From NCBI GenBank assembly GCA_008508345.1, contig QNGE01000298.1:164979-228978 (forward strand): a stretch of DNA of 64,000 bases. Reading direction: 5' to 3'. Under the pieces are notes generated by a model, which saw only the letters and a program-made list of their open reading frames with translations, had not been told where the DNA came from and made no database searches. The position numbers and the translations under genes are program-made. Source of the DNA: Paragonimus westermani (Eukaryota; Platyhelminthes; Trematoda; Plagiorchiida; Troglotrematidae). Positions 24,563 through 36,748 of the stretch are shown here, piece by piece (the stretch's first letter is position 1; each line of letters starts with the position of its first letter).

Positions 24563-25150
24563 ATTTAAATGCTTCTAGGTTAGCGCAGCACCGAGGTGCG
24601 TTTGAAAAATTGGAGAAAGCTCGCAATGTTGAGTGGCTAATGTTATGGATACCGATCAGTGTTACAACCGGTTTTGTACAACAACCGCACGGGCACGCAC
24701 CCGATCCGTGTTGCAGAAATTCTCACGACGAATAAGCGTGGGTAAGCGTGCCTGTATGTGCGTTTGAAGGTAGTAAATTCGTGCGTACCGATAGTGGTAA
24801 GCCATTCCTTTCTGTACGATACGACACACAGGACATAGAAGTGGGGGCGACCTCACACTGCAGGGGTCATGCGGATGATATGACCGCGGTGACGACGACT
24901 ACCACATGTGTATGGGCGAAGTTGATGCCGCAGCAAACGACGATCGAATGCAGCGCACACACGCAGCGCGGACGCGTGCACATACGCACAACACATCAGT
25001 GTGGTTTGGATGTCACGATACCGCCTGCATTCCTCACCCGGACGTCGGTCATTGGACAATTGGGTTTGCCATATGCGAGGTAAGAGAAGAGAACTGATAG
25101 CAGGCATAGCTAACTGTGCCTGTCACGACCCGATTGAGGATACATGAGAG
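24563..25150 (-). promoter_or_regulatory. CpG-rich upstream region of the six3 gene, probable promoter/5' UTR
   Basis: This segment is clearly richer in G+C and CpG than its AT-leaning surroundings. Two CCAAT boxes in the orientation of the gene lie at 25051-25055 and 25059-25063, about 490-500 bp upstream of the ATG. No convincing TATA box was found. An AG preceded by a mixed tract lies at 24573-24574, about 10 nt upstream of the ATG, and could serve as a cis- or trans-splice acceptor, since flatworms use spliced leaders. Promoter function is inferred from position and composition only. Confidence 0.4.
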
Positions 25151-25879
25151 CTTGCGTGTGTACGCGTTATGCGGTTTGGTTGGTGCCGAGTGAACCCCCT
25201 TCAGATGGCCATTGTTGGAGTAAAAGAACAGTGGTGATATCGACATGCAGACACTGCAGACGATGTGGTGCGGTAGTAGTAAACATACACTAGTAGATGT
25301 TTCACTGCCAACGTTACTGGGTGACTGCTCAATTTTTCATTATGGGCAGTCACTTTTCAACTTTAAGCGATCATCTTCGTGCTCAGACCTGGTTCGTTGG
25401 AACAGTTTTAAGGTTATGAACATCGGTACTGAAATTGATTCTGAGAAACTGATTGTCATGATAATTAGAATGCCCAAAAAGTCAACAGGGACACCGTTGT
25501 GTCAAAATCCTTTTGAACAGTTTGAGTTTTGAGGGTATCCAGAGTCCCTAAAACAGAAATATCCCACCACTCTTTTGTACCTACTGAAACGAACCATTTA
25601 CGGGTAATCAAATACCACTGATACAACCATGTACACGTTGCTTTGACAGATGTACCACGATTAATGGTCTGGGAGCAAGCAATCGGAGCTTATTCATCAA
25701 ATGTGTTATGTTCAGTGTTCAATGGTTTTTAACCTTAAGCTTATTTTAGTATATATATATATGAATCAGGTTAAATACAACCAGTGTTTAGGAATGACAC
25801 ATCGATTCAACTACGAGTATTCCATGCAAATTTACATTGTTGAAATGCATACTGATCAGTTCTAATTTCACAATCAATG
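25151..25879. other. Intergenic, further upstream of six3
   Basis: A 95-codon plus frame (25245-25532) has no recognisable domain. Apart from the TA tract nothing is seen. Confidence 0.5.
25750..25762. repeat. (TA)n microsatellite
   Basis: Short uninterrupted TA run. Confidence 0.8.
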
Positions 25880-25976
25880 TTGTAAAATATCCGCACCAAA
25901 TTTAGTATGAATGTAGTTGAATCGATTGGGCGTCGTGTTTAACATGTTATTGAAAAGCAGATTGAGAATAACATTA
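25880..25976 (-). repeat. Hairpin-bearing dispersed repeat, copy 2 (tail only)
   Basis: Minus-strand copy of the shared tail, beginning on the plus strand TTGTAAAATATCCGCACC and running to about AATAACA. It starts at the same boundary as the other two copies. Similarity is lost before the hairpin. Confidence 0.7.
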
Positions 25977-27111
25977 AGTAAGTTGAATGAAGCTTACATC
26001 ACCCTTACGATGTTTGTCCCTTCGAACAGTACGTCCGGTAATTGATCCAACCCACGCTGTTTACGCACACAAAATAAACTCAATCAAACTGAAAAAAAAT
26101 CAGTCACCAGTAAAACCCCCTAACAACGGATGCAAAAAACAACTCATCGGTAAGCTTCGAATTCGTCATAGTCGTTTTGCATATGCCTGATATATGGTTC
26201 GAGTATAAATGTGCAAACCTAGGCCAGTTTTAGACATGCGTCATATAACGGTCACCTTGTTAAGTTGTAGACAATCAAACCGAAAGAATCATGTGGAAGG
26301 ACCTCGGTTTCTGATAGTTATTAATAAGAACGTGAAATCACTAATCATTTTTGATAGTACTGTGCGTTTGTACACCAGTGAACTCCCGACAGTGTCAGAT
26401 TTATTGTATCTAAACTTAGGTAAAACGAGAAGCAATACTTCAGGAAGATATTGACGGAGGTGTTTCACACATAAATGGCCATCAATCCTACCGAGTCTTT
26501 GGCAGCACAATCACCTTTGTCAATAAATTTTGCACAAGCCTACCTGTAGAAAAGTTACTTATAGCGAAAAACCTATATCTTTATTTGGATGTGGAATACA
26601 GACGGGTTTCAGTGGAAGCTACGCTTCCTCTCCTTGTGACCATTTATACGCTAGCTAAGTGTACCATAGGGAATGTTGAAGTGAAGATGAAACACTTCTC
26701 AGCTAATCGTGAGACGAGGCGTGTATTATTTTTGTATGACACCATCACTGATCTTAGTCGGTTTGAGATTTTCGTTTTACGTACAAATTGTTCATGCGTT
26801 CACTAGTAGCAGTACATTCTCTGGTGCCTAATAGATAGATCAATCCACTGTGTTTACAACCTTTTACCCTAAACTTGCTACAAACTCAACTGAAATATAA
26901 CCCGGTGTCTTGATCATTGCGTGTTTCATTGTCACTGCTAGCCAGAACGTCTGTAGACTTATGGGCAATTTGGCTCGTACGGATTTCAACATTCTACCAT
27001 ATTCCGACTAGTCAGTATATTGTGACCAACTTGTATTCATCTGAAACATTACTGGGACGTTTGAAACTGGTGGATAGATGACAGGTTAATTATTTTCAAG
27101 TTGAACCTCAC

Positions 27112-27225
27112 TCACCCTCGATTGCAGTCTTCACAATATGAAGGATTTTCCAGCCAGCTCATTTCGAACAGAAGCATCGGACTAAAGCTTCACTGTTGTC
27201 AGAGCTCATCAACATTACATCCACA
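27112..27225 (+). repeat. Degenerate relative of the 51.5 kb fold-back repeat (single arm)
   Basis: Shares CTCACTCAC, GATTGCAG, TTTTCCAGCCAG and the CGGACTAAAGCTTCACT...AGAGCTCATCA pattern with 51410-51512, in the same orientation. Only one arm is seen. Confidence 0.45.
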
Positions 27226-29529
27226 CTTTTATGCATATTGACATACTGATGTTCTCCGTCTGAGAATGAAAAGGCACAAAAATACGGCCCAAAAATTAAA
27301 GGTCGAAACTTTATCTATTTAATCGAATTGGAAGCTAGTAAGCTGAATGCAGTCCACATTCACATACATTCTGAGACATGGAATCGTCACGAAATTTATC
27401 AAACTTTAAAGCAGTCGAGTAAGCGAAGGAATTAGCTTTCCATAAAGTCTTAATCCTGTGCTTTCTGTGGTAGACGAACATCTTGAATACATTTCCCACA
27501 CTACCAAAAAATATAACTGATTCTGCCACTGTGTTTATGGTCTCTAAAATGAACACTAATGAGGTATACTGACAAGGTCTGATTTCTTGTTACGTCCAGA
27601 TAAACTGTTCCTGTTTTAGTCATATCAATTACCTCACTGTTAGGTAAAGTTTTATTAACAGATAACTGGTCAATAACGGGGAAATTGTTAGACGTATATC
27701 AAACAAAAGATGTCGGCACTATGGGAGAACTACTTGTATTTCCGCAACACTGAAGGATACTGAAAACGTTTTCCGACGAAGCTAATCCTTTAGCTGTTGA
27801 TGGCGCTTCTACGTTTTCCACCTAATACGTCTAGACAGAAATGACTCCGGGATGAGGCTTTTGGAGTGCAGTAGTACGTTTTCCCATACTGAATATTGGA
27901 CATGAGCCCGAAACCCCTTTGCTGTATGACTGCTTTTCGAATCGTGAGCATTTCATCTTTTACACCCTTGTGTTGTCTGTGTTGATGCTGAACAGCATGT
28001 GCCCCTTAAAATCTGTCGTACCGTCTCATGTGTTCCGTGCTTTCAATAGTTCCGACGTACCCGGCAAACATTTTTTATATATCTGGAAACGTATTAACTA
28101 CCTCATACCCGTATAGTGGCTTACAAAATGATCATCAGCTGGAACTTCACTTCTTGTTTTCGAGAAAAACTTCATTGCGTTTTCTTCTCCGACTCCGTTT
28201 CAATTACCACTTCTGCTGTTCATGTTACCGGAGCTTTGATTTTGTTGCAACCTGATTGGTATAATTATAACTCGCGCTGTTTGGTTTCAGTAGGCAAAAC
28301 GATTGAGATTCCTGTTGACCGCCATAAAATAGCGGAGGTAAGAATTCTACAACTTCCCAGGCTGTTGTTTTTGCAAGCTTCCCTGTTGCCAAGATGCATG
28401 TAATTTTTATCTAAGGTGAGCGGTATTCAACCCTTATTCTTATCTGGACGCATTTTTATCAGAATCCTTGTTCCTAATGTGTACCAGTCTGTGAGCATTT
28501 GTTTTTCAGTCTTGTGACTTTCCATGTATGCATTGCGATCTTCTTTAAGCGTTTGTTTAATTACAGTCGGTTTTGGTCGTATCAATAAATAAATCTCGTC
28601 TATACATTTATAAAACGGTCAGAGACAGTGGACCTCCCAGCTAGTGTGCGGTGTTATCATATATAGAATTAACTAGCAAACAAATGTTTTCGCCGTAGTG
28701 TAGCACAGGAACAACAATACACGACCGAATGAAATGAACAGACTGATCTTGAAAACTTCATCTGCAGCTTACGATAGAACCTTGCTAAATTTATGCTGTG
28801 CAAATAATTTGAAGTTTTTAAATAGCATTAAGCTGCAACCTGGCAAGCTTGATCGGAATAAACTGAAGTTTCCTTTAGCAACTTGGTTCTCATTGGGCTT
28901 GAACAGTCGAATATTTCCGTTTGCTATTCAAAGTTGCGGAGAGACCTAGTCCTACTACTTTACAACCCTTGAACGAAGAATTGTTGATTAAACACACTGA
29001 CGTACATTCCGTTTATTAAGATGCTATTAAGGTCGTATTATATCATTTTGAGTAAGGTCTATAGTCCGTTAATGCTGTCTGGCTGCAACAAAATTTGTAC
29101 CCTGCTATCTACACATATGCCGATGGGGTGTTTATAATGCCATATTTCAAGTTATGAATTCACACGCTTTCCTGAAGTCCTTAGGTTAAAAGTTTCCTTC
29201 GTTAGAAGGTGAGTGTCTGGGGGTGATACTTTCATTAGAAAAAGGAACTGTTAGCTAAGTCCAAGACAGATCCCAGTGAAATGTCTGCGAACCAAACCAA
29301 TTTGGGATATGACAAGTCTAAGCTGTTAGGGTGGCAGAACCGAAGTAGTTTGACAACGATGACCTAACCTTTGCACCTTTCGATAAGTTACAGGCATTTC
29401 AACGGTGGTATCTCTTTCAGATTAAGGCTTTCCTTCCATCGATAAGGCTGAAAATAACAACTTCACAAATACCAGGAGATAAATATCAGACATTCAAAAT
29501 GGACATCACTGATCCCGTTCGTGACAAAG

Positions 29530-29600
29530 ACATGCACTAATGACGGACTGTAACAAGAGCAAAATTCAAGTCTAGTGCCTCTTCGAAACAGGTTAGCTAG
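29530..29600 (-). repeat. Degenerate relative of the 51.5 kb fold-back repeat (single arm)
   Basis: GCACTAATGACGGACTGTAACAAG...AAGTCTAGTGCCTC parallels the right arm region at 51668-51715. One arm only. Confidence 0.45.
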
Positions 29601-32081
29601 AAATTCTATATCAATTCGAGAGTTACGATCAGCCACAAGTGGTGTCTAACTTGAATTTAACGAAATCCGCGATATCGGCAGGCTGAATTATTTCATTATA
29701 AGACGCGTCAACCAAAGTTAATGTCAGAAATATGGCCGTTACGACTGGTAACGTTCTCATCTGGCATATTTCTGCAATGGATCATTGTAGTTGGGCAAGT
29801 GAACAAGTATTCCTACGACTGTATATACTTCTGGCCATAATCATTATGACCTGAATCCAAGTCGATCGAAATAACCTGTCAGTGGTTTAGAATTTGAGCT
29901 GTGTGACATTGTTAGGCTACTGGGATGTACTGAAGTATGTTTTTTAAAACTGGGGAATGTGGAGACGTTTGAGTGGACCGCACAAAACTTTACACTCGAG
30001 CAGTATTTGAAGCTTAAGTAAAAATGTACTTAAACATGACTATTCCCGGTAAAAATGATAAAGGTTTATTAGTCTCCTTATAAGCGACTGACAGTTTTGC
30101 ATGCATATAAACTCCAACCAGCCCCTACTAAGAAGAGCTTTTCAGTAATCCATAGGAATGCAGCAGACGGGGTGTCAATTTCCGTCAAGGTTCCCACTGT
30201 CCGACTGTGCTCACCAGCTGCTCCGCTGACCTATCATTATGTGTGACGGAATTCTATCTAAAAGCGGAGATATACTTCTTCTGCGTAATGCTAGTTCATC
30301 AACTACTATAATAAGCAACGTCATGAATTTCCCATTTTATCGTAGGTAGCAAGTCAGTTTTTGTTAAATCCAAACATAAGGAACGTTTTACAGAAGCGTG
30401 CTTTCTTCGTTACGGTCTCATCGCAACATTCATTTTATCATAGATTTCAAAGCTAGTTTGATTACGTAGTACCACTCCAAAAACAGAAAATCACCCAGAG
30501 TCGGGGAGAGAGGGAAAGTTAGTAGTGATCACAGAGCGATTTATGTCCACGAATATACCTCACAGAATGAAAATTCCGTGGGCCTGAGGTGCACATTAAT
30601 ACTGTATCTTTCTCAAATAAGGTTAATTAAAATCGTAATATAGAAACCCTCTGATCTGCTTTCCATTTTGAAGTTTATGCTTACTAAGAGTGAAGCCGTG
30701 GAGGCAACTAAAACTGGTACATGAGTAACAGGTATAAGCGGTTAAAAACCTTTCGGCTAAACAGTGAAGTGTGTACAAGTCGGAAGTTGCTGACGTCGAA
30801 GTGTGTAATTTCACCGCGAAATCAGCGGATGAGAAATAGCTTCCCTGTCATCCAACATAGCGGTCTGCAGTTTGCTATAATTTTTTATATCCCATCAGTT
30901 TATGAGGGTAACAGAACTCCCAAAAACGTGTTTGTACCTGACACATGACTTCAGTCAAGATAAAACATCCGTTTATTGAAGCTTCCTAAAAGATGTTGAA
31001 CTTCTGGATATTTTACTCTGGGTCCGGTTGCTTTCGTCTGCTGACCGATGCAGTTAACGTACAAGCTGCCGGGGTACAACCATTTTGGTATATAGTTCGG
31101 TTAACTTTTATTTCAGTTAATACGTACGCTAAAATCTATTGAGGTCATATACCCGAAATTGATTCGTCTCGATCGATTTCACTGAGAATGGTTGACAGTC
31201 TCATTTGTATTTGTTTTCAAGCCTGTAGACGAAGTCCCAAACGGAAAAACGCCAAACAGGTTTGTTTAAAGTGAAATTATCACGGTTTTGGGATAACAGA
31301 CGATTCAAGGTAACTAGTTTTCCGTCACCAGCTGGACTGTCGCACTGACGACATTGCTACATGATACGTTTTCAGTCGTGCGACACGGTTGTAGGGCCCA
31401 TACACACTCAATGAACAAAGTGAATGTAACACGAAAGTCACTCTTCCACAAAGTTGTACTTGGAAGGCGACAACGGATTTATTCCAATTGTGTTTAAACG
31501 TGTATAACGAACACTACGCCTATCTGCATTGACAGACGCTTTAGGCACATATGTTAAACAAATTATGATGAGGATGAAATTCTAGCTTGGGCGTTTGGTT
31601 CACATGAACGCGGGATGTGTTTCTGAGGTGCCATTGAGATGGTTATGCTTTCCTCCGTTTATACAGTAAAAATTTCGCGTGGAAACTTATTTTTTTGGCA
31701 TAAAGACATGTGTACAATTGGTAGTATGAGGCTTAGGGGAATGCTTGAGTTGTCAGGCGAACCAGATTGCCCAAACTTGACCCCAATATTGAGCAAACAA
31801 GTGGGCTGATGGTCACATAACTACTGATTGCACCTCACGAATGACGGGACCACAGATGGTGAAACCTGGATAATTGTTTGATTAGCTTATCATTTGTTTG
31901 GTTCAACAACGGTCATCTTGTCGGTTAGGTGGACCTGAAGTGACTGACTGTCCTCAATCATGTGATAAATGTTTCCGGGGAGGTGGTTGGAATAACAAGT
32001 AGCTAACAGGAAATAGGAGCCTGCTTATCTTTCTCATTCTCTGCCTCGAATGGTTCTAGCCCTTTTTCTTAAAATGCTGAT

Positions 32082-32100
32082 TATATATATATATATATAT
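32082..32100. repeat. (TA)n microsatellite
   Basis: About nine uninterrupted TA units. Confidence 0.9.
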
Positions 32101-35100
32101 CGTACAGTTCACAGTTTCATACAGTCTGTGTGATTGAGCTTACACACGCTGTATGTGCTCTTCAGATATACAGAGCTGCTGCTTGAAAACATTCGAAAAC
32201 TTTCCGCTGGGACAGACTACAATACTGCTTTACTGTGTGGACTGATTTACATAACCGTTCAGATAGGAGAAGAGTAGCATGTTGGTGTCATTGAATCTAG
32301 ATGAGCATTTTCGAAAGGGTGGGGTATGGCCTATCCTTAATAAGTGTCAAACATCGCAACATTTCACGCATATTCGTGGAGAATACTAGTTGGGTTTACT
32401 CTTGTGAACTACACCAGTGCGTCAGAAATAAAAGGCGTATTGCTGAAATGCACATTGAGACAAAAAAGACGTTTGAGACGTGCAGATTATTGGACTTAAT
32501 CTATCCTGTCTGGTGTTCCTCATTCAGGGAGTATCAACATATTAATGCATTTCATCAGGCTCCAGGGAAGTCGTATATATAAGAGACTGCTAAACTTGAG
32601 GTAGTTATTCGCTTTCTTTCGCAATTACCAGCAAGAAGGCCTGATCCTCGTAAGGAGCTCAGTTTCCAGCGTTACCTTACTTGTGGTTGCGCTACGTACA
32701 TAATACGATAATCAAGCCGTTAAGAATTTCCAGCCTAAGCAAATCATGGAGGTAGGGAAGGTGAGTGAAGTTGGATAACATTTTTATTTGACTTGAAACA
32801 AATCAGATCGTTGAGTCGGTGAAGTTTACGACGTCTCACACATTTAAATCATCTTGATCCCGCCTGGTTGTCCTTATTTTTTGTGATGGTATTAGCCGTA
32901 CGCACGGTTTGATTGGTCTTGTGCTCTTGTTTCACTTTCTAAGATTGTGATTAAAACTTTTATTTCGGAAGAACCTGTTCTGTCACCACACTGGAAAACA
33001 AAGAGAAATCCGATAGTGCGCTTATAACTTCTTGTGTATTTCTGACTCAACAAGTGATTAAAGTTTATTTAATTTCTTGGTTTTTTCTTTTTATTACAGT
33101 AAATCGCAAACATCTTGTTTACTCAGACATCCACGAAACTCTACGCTAGGTTTTTTATTAGGATGACCACAAGTATACTAGACTGATCTGGTGGACGTTC
33201 TCCTTGATGGCCTCTACCTGGTATGCACAGACAGGGGCGACAGTGATTCTGGAATGTCATCAAAGTCGTAGGTACACGGAGAAAATATTCTGCTAAATTC
33301 TCCTGGGAGTTATTGAGTTTCATAACGCGTAATTAATGTACTTGAAGCTCAAGGTTTAAAATCTAACGTAGATTTCATGAACCCCTATATTAAATGCTAG
33401 AGGACTGTGAATGTGCAACCATGAAGTCCCTGTTTCGTCCGTCCTCAAGATCCTCTTTAAGAAACGTTTTTGCACAACTTGTAGCCATTAATTAAATATC
33501 CGTTCCTATCCAACGCATATGGTCTAAGGGTTAGTCACCAGTTGAATTTCCATGCGGACACTTCACTGAAATGCTTACGTAAACCACCCTCACATAGTGT
33601 AAGACATGCGCAAATTCCAGTACGTTCCCACTTTCCAAATGGGGTGATCAAATTTGCGTGCAAACCAACACTTCTCAGAAGAGCTACACTAGCTGTGTAC
33701 GCAAATTATATCCGAAAATCACGCCTGTTTCGCAGAATCTGTTCCGCAATAAAGTCAGTCGTCATCCGAATATAAGCAGACATCCCCGTATTACCAAGTT
33801 AGTTAGGCCTCTTGTTTAGTTCCTAATTTTTATAAGAGGTAAGCCAAAGTTGTTCCATTTTATATTGTAATTAACAAAGCCGTTCAGTTGCACTCAAGCA
33901 TCTGTACTCCTCCTGACCTATTAAGATTTGCCTAGAAGATAAGGTTGTAAATTTGAATGCCAACACAAACTGTTACATTGCACGCAGGTTGTTCAAGACC
34001 AAACAGAAAAGAAAACATTTTGGTAAAAATATAATCTAACAGATATGTGAAGCTATCAGGCGCATTCGGTTCAAGTGCTACGTCGGTCCTGGTTGCTTCT
34101 ACTCATTTGTCTGACTGTCCAACCGTCGGTTCGCCAGTTGCTTGGACACATTCAGACAGTTTCTCCCATCAGTTTACCCGGCGAATGTCTGTGTGTGTGA
34201 ACGAATGAATGAAATTACAGACCGGATGGTCAATCTTTGATCTGTGTCCCACAGGGGATTTGCACTGTATTGAAGGCCTGTTCATTAGAACAAACGGATC
34301 GTAAATGGTCTGGCCCTGGTCTGTATGTCTGTTTGTTCACAGGGTTCGTCAGTCTACACGTCTTTGTCCATAAAACAGATTAGCAACAATACGGATGTTA
34401 GTAGCCACCAGGAAAAATTTAATACACAAGACCTTGTGACAGTTAGGGGAGAATAATGTGTAGTTAGTTGCTAAACTGAGTCGCATATAGGAAATCATGT
34501 CTGTGAAAACCGGAATTTGTCCTTTGACAGCTCTGGCGGTTTATCACATTTGTCGCTCTTACCAAGAAAATATCGTGGGAGGGCTTGTGATTGCAGCCTG
34601 GAAGGTTGCCAGTTCGATCCCGTTCAGACTATATTTACTCAGTTAGCACAAACAAGCAAGAAATCCCTGCTGGATATGTCGGTGGCCCTCAAGAAGTAGC
34701 AAAGGGGTCTACTTTGAGTCCATGCTGTCGCAGCCAATGAAAACTGGCAGTCACAATTGGACTGTGTCCATCCACCTTAGCTTGATGAAAGACAAATTAT
34801 TACCCGATTATACACAAACTTCTCTGACCCAAGCGATGTTCAGAGTTGGTAACCAAGAGGGTGAGTTTAACTAGTAATGCAAATTACTACTTTTGTGAGC
34901 TCCATTCAGAACGGCTTTTTCTGGTCAGCGGAAACGGGGATGAAATTTGTCGAGGAATGTCGGTTTTAGGGTAGGCATCAGGAAACCTTATGAACATCTT
35001 CATGGGTTTTAGGCCAACCGTCGAGTCATACCTTAATTTGGCAAATAGTTTGTGTGAAATGCTCTCTCTTTTTCTTCTTCACTCTTGTCGCCATCTTTTG

Positions 35101-36528
35101 TAGTTAGTCATTCCAAACAAACGGCGCCGACTAAGGCAAGACAACTTTCCAAGTAAGCAAGTGGCACATGTATACCACGCTGGTAATGCAACTGTAGTAA
35201 ATTTAACTGTCATTGTACAGCCCAATGCAAATGGCTGGTATTAAATATGTTGACTCAAAGCTTCAGTTACTTGGTATCTTCCGGTCATCAAGCCTGAAAG
35301 GATTGAAAGTTAACGGAAATGACGGACTTTAAAATGCCTGGAGATGTCCTTGCTAACGATCGAGTACCAGTGTTTTAAACAATGCCATCCGCAAAGTAGT
35401 TGCTAAGTTCCCCAAATGGCTACTGTTTCTAGGATCATACAAGTCGTTGGGTCTAAGTATAGTAGACAATGGGTGTAAACTTTTTTCAAGTTGCTGTATT
35501 AAACGTCCCGAGAATGACCACGAAATTTGTTGTTATCTTCACAAGGATATTGAAATCCTATGAACAGGTCTGAAACAAGTGGTCACTAACACGCGAAAAC
35601 ATTTCCAAGGGTTCGGAGAGGGACGATGGAAATCACAGGTATGACTACACTTACGTACGCACACACAAGTGTTCACAAACGTACATGCACACACGTAAAC
35701 ACACGTTTGAAAGCTTACCGACATGCATACAGCTTAACACTCCAGTTGGATAAAATGATCAAATAACATCAGTAGGGTCATTTAGATGGGTCGTTTCACT
35801 TGCTAAGCTATCAGTGCGAGCTGTGTGGCGTGAATTTCCACACCGGTAGGGTGTGAAGGTGAACGAGGGCATCGAGTCACTGAAGAGGCTTGAAGACCAT
35901 GGTTAGGAGTTGTTGAAGGGTGAGGATACGGAGGGGGAACACAATACGGTGAATGAGAAGAGAGGCCGAGTGGGTGGGTGAGTGGATAGAACGAAAGCCA
36001 GTTAGGATGCATGAAAGTCGATCCGGATGATCAAGTGATTCGAGTGCTGGTTGATTTGTTTGCGCTTTCGTATCACGCAACTGCTCCACCGTTTGGACCA
36101 TTTCTGTAGCCGCTGTGGTTACGGGTTAGAACGATGTCCTCTTAGACGGAACCAGTTCAAAGCCACAAGCGGACGCTGAAGATTGTTGCTTTGATGCTAA
36201 GTTCAACTGATGTTGCGTTCCGCAAATTCGCGCAACTTAATTTGTCGAACATAACAGTTAATGAAACCTCCGCAAATCACTGAGGAGCTCAAGAATGTAT
36301 TATAGAGGCACGTATAACATTCATGATAGCGTGTGCATTACCTGTTTGTGTTCTACGTCTGTGGCTGGGACGCGTCCTTCTACACATAGAGTAAAGTGTA
36401 TAGGAAGAACTTTGTAAAATTTATAACACGGAGTATGAGCTGAATACTTCAATAAAAACATCATTCACTGAGCTTCAGTATGCAAGTCAATCTAACATAT
36501 CTAAACGTTCTAAGTTCTTCCGAGGATT

Positions 36529-36748
36529 TATTTATCAGTAAACAGATTGGGAATAACACAACTTTTCGAGCAAGTTGTAATCGATTACAACACTCCTTAG
36601 GAAGGCCACCCGAGGTGGCTGAAACGTAGAGTATTACAACTTGCTCGAAACGTTGTGTTATTCCCAATCTGTTTATCAGTAACATGTTAAACACTACGCC
36701 CGAACTGTTCAACTTCATTCGTACTAAATTTGGTGCGGATATCTTACA
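36529..36748 (+). repeat. Hairpin-bearing dispersed repeat, copy 3
   Basis: The left part, 36529-36579, is an inverted copy of 36631-36682 (CAGATTGGGAATAACACAAC... against its complement). The core follows: CTTAGGA (36596-36602), an A, a seven-pair stem (36604-36610 with 36614-36620) around CGA, then GAAAC at 36621. The tail ends GGTGCGGATATCTTACAA at 36748, the same boundary as copies 1 and 2. Confidence 0.75.

Larger units (their letters stand above)
25977..36528. other. Gene-poor intergenic stretch
   Basis: Holds the two degenerate single-arm repeats (27.1 and 29.5 kb), a TA tract at 32.1 kb and a polymerase III B-box-like word AGTTCGATCC at 34611-34620. Frames reach 95 codons only. A Pro/Ser/Thr-rich minus frame at 35803-36012 is not assignable. 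Confidence 0.55.

Noticed and set aside
34590..34640. B-box-like word AGTTCGATCC suggesting a tRNA or SINE.
   Set aside because: No A box at proper spacing and no T-arm pairing; a single word is not enough.
35803..36101. Pro/Ser/His-rich minus-strand frames that resemble retroelement gag or a disordered exon.
   Set aside because: Two overlapping frames look equally good and neither has a zinc knuckle or other diagnostic motif.
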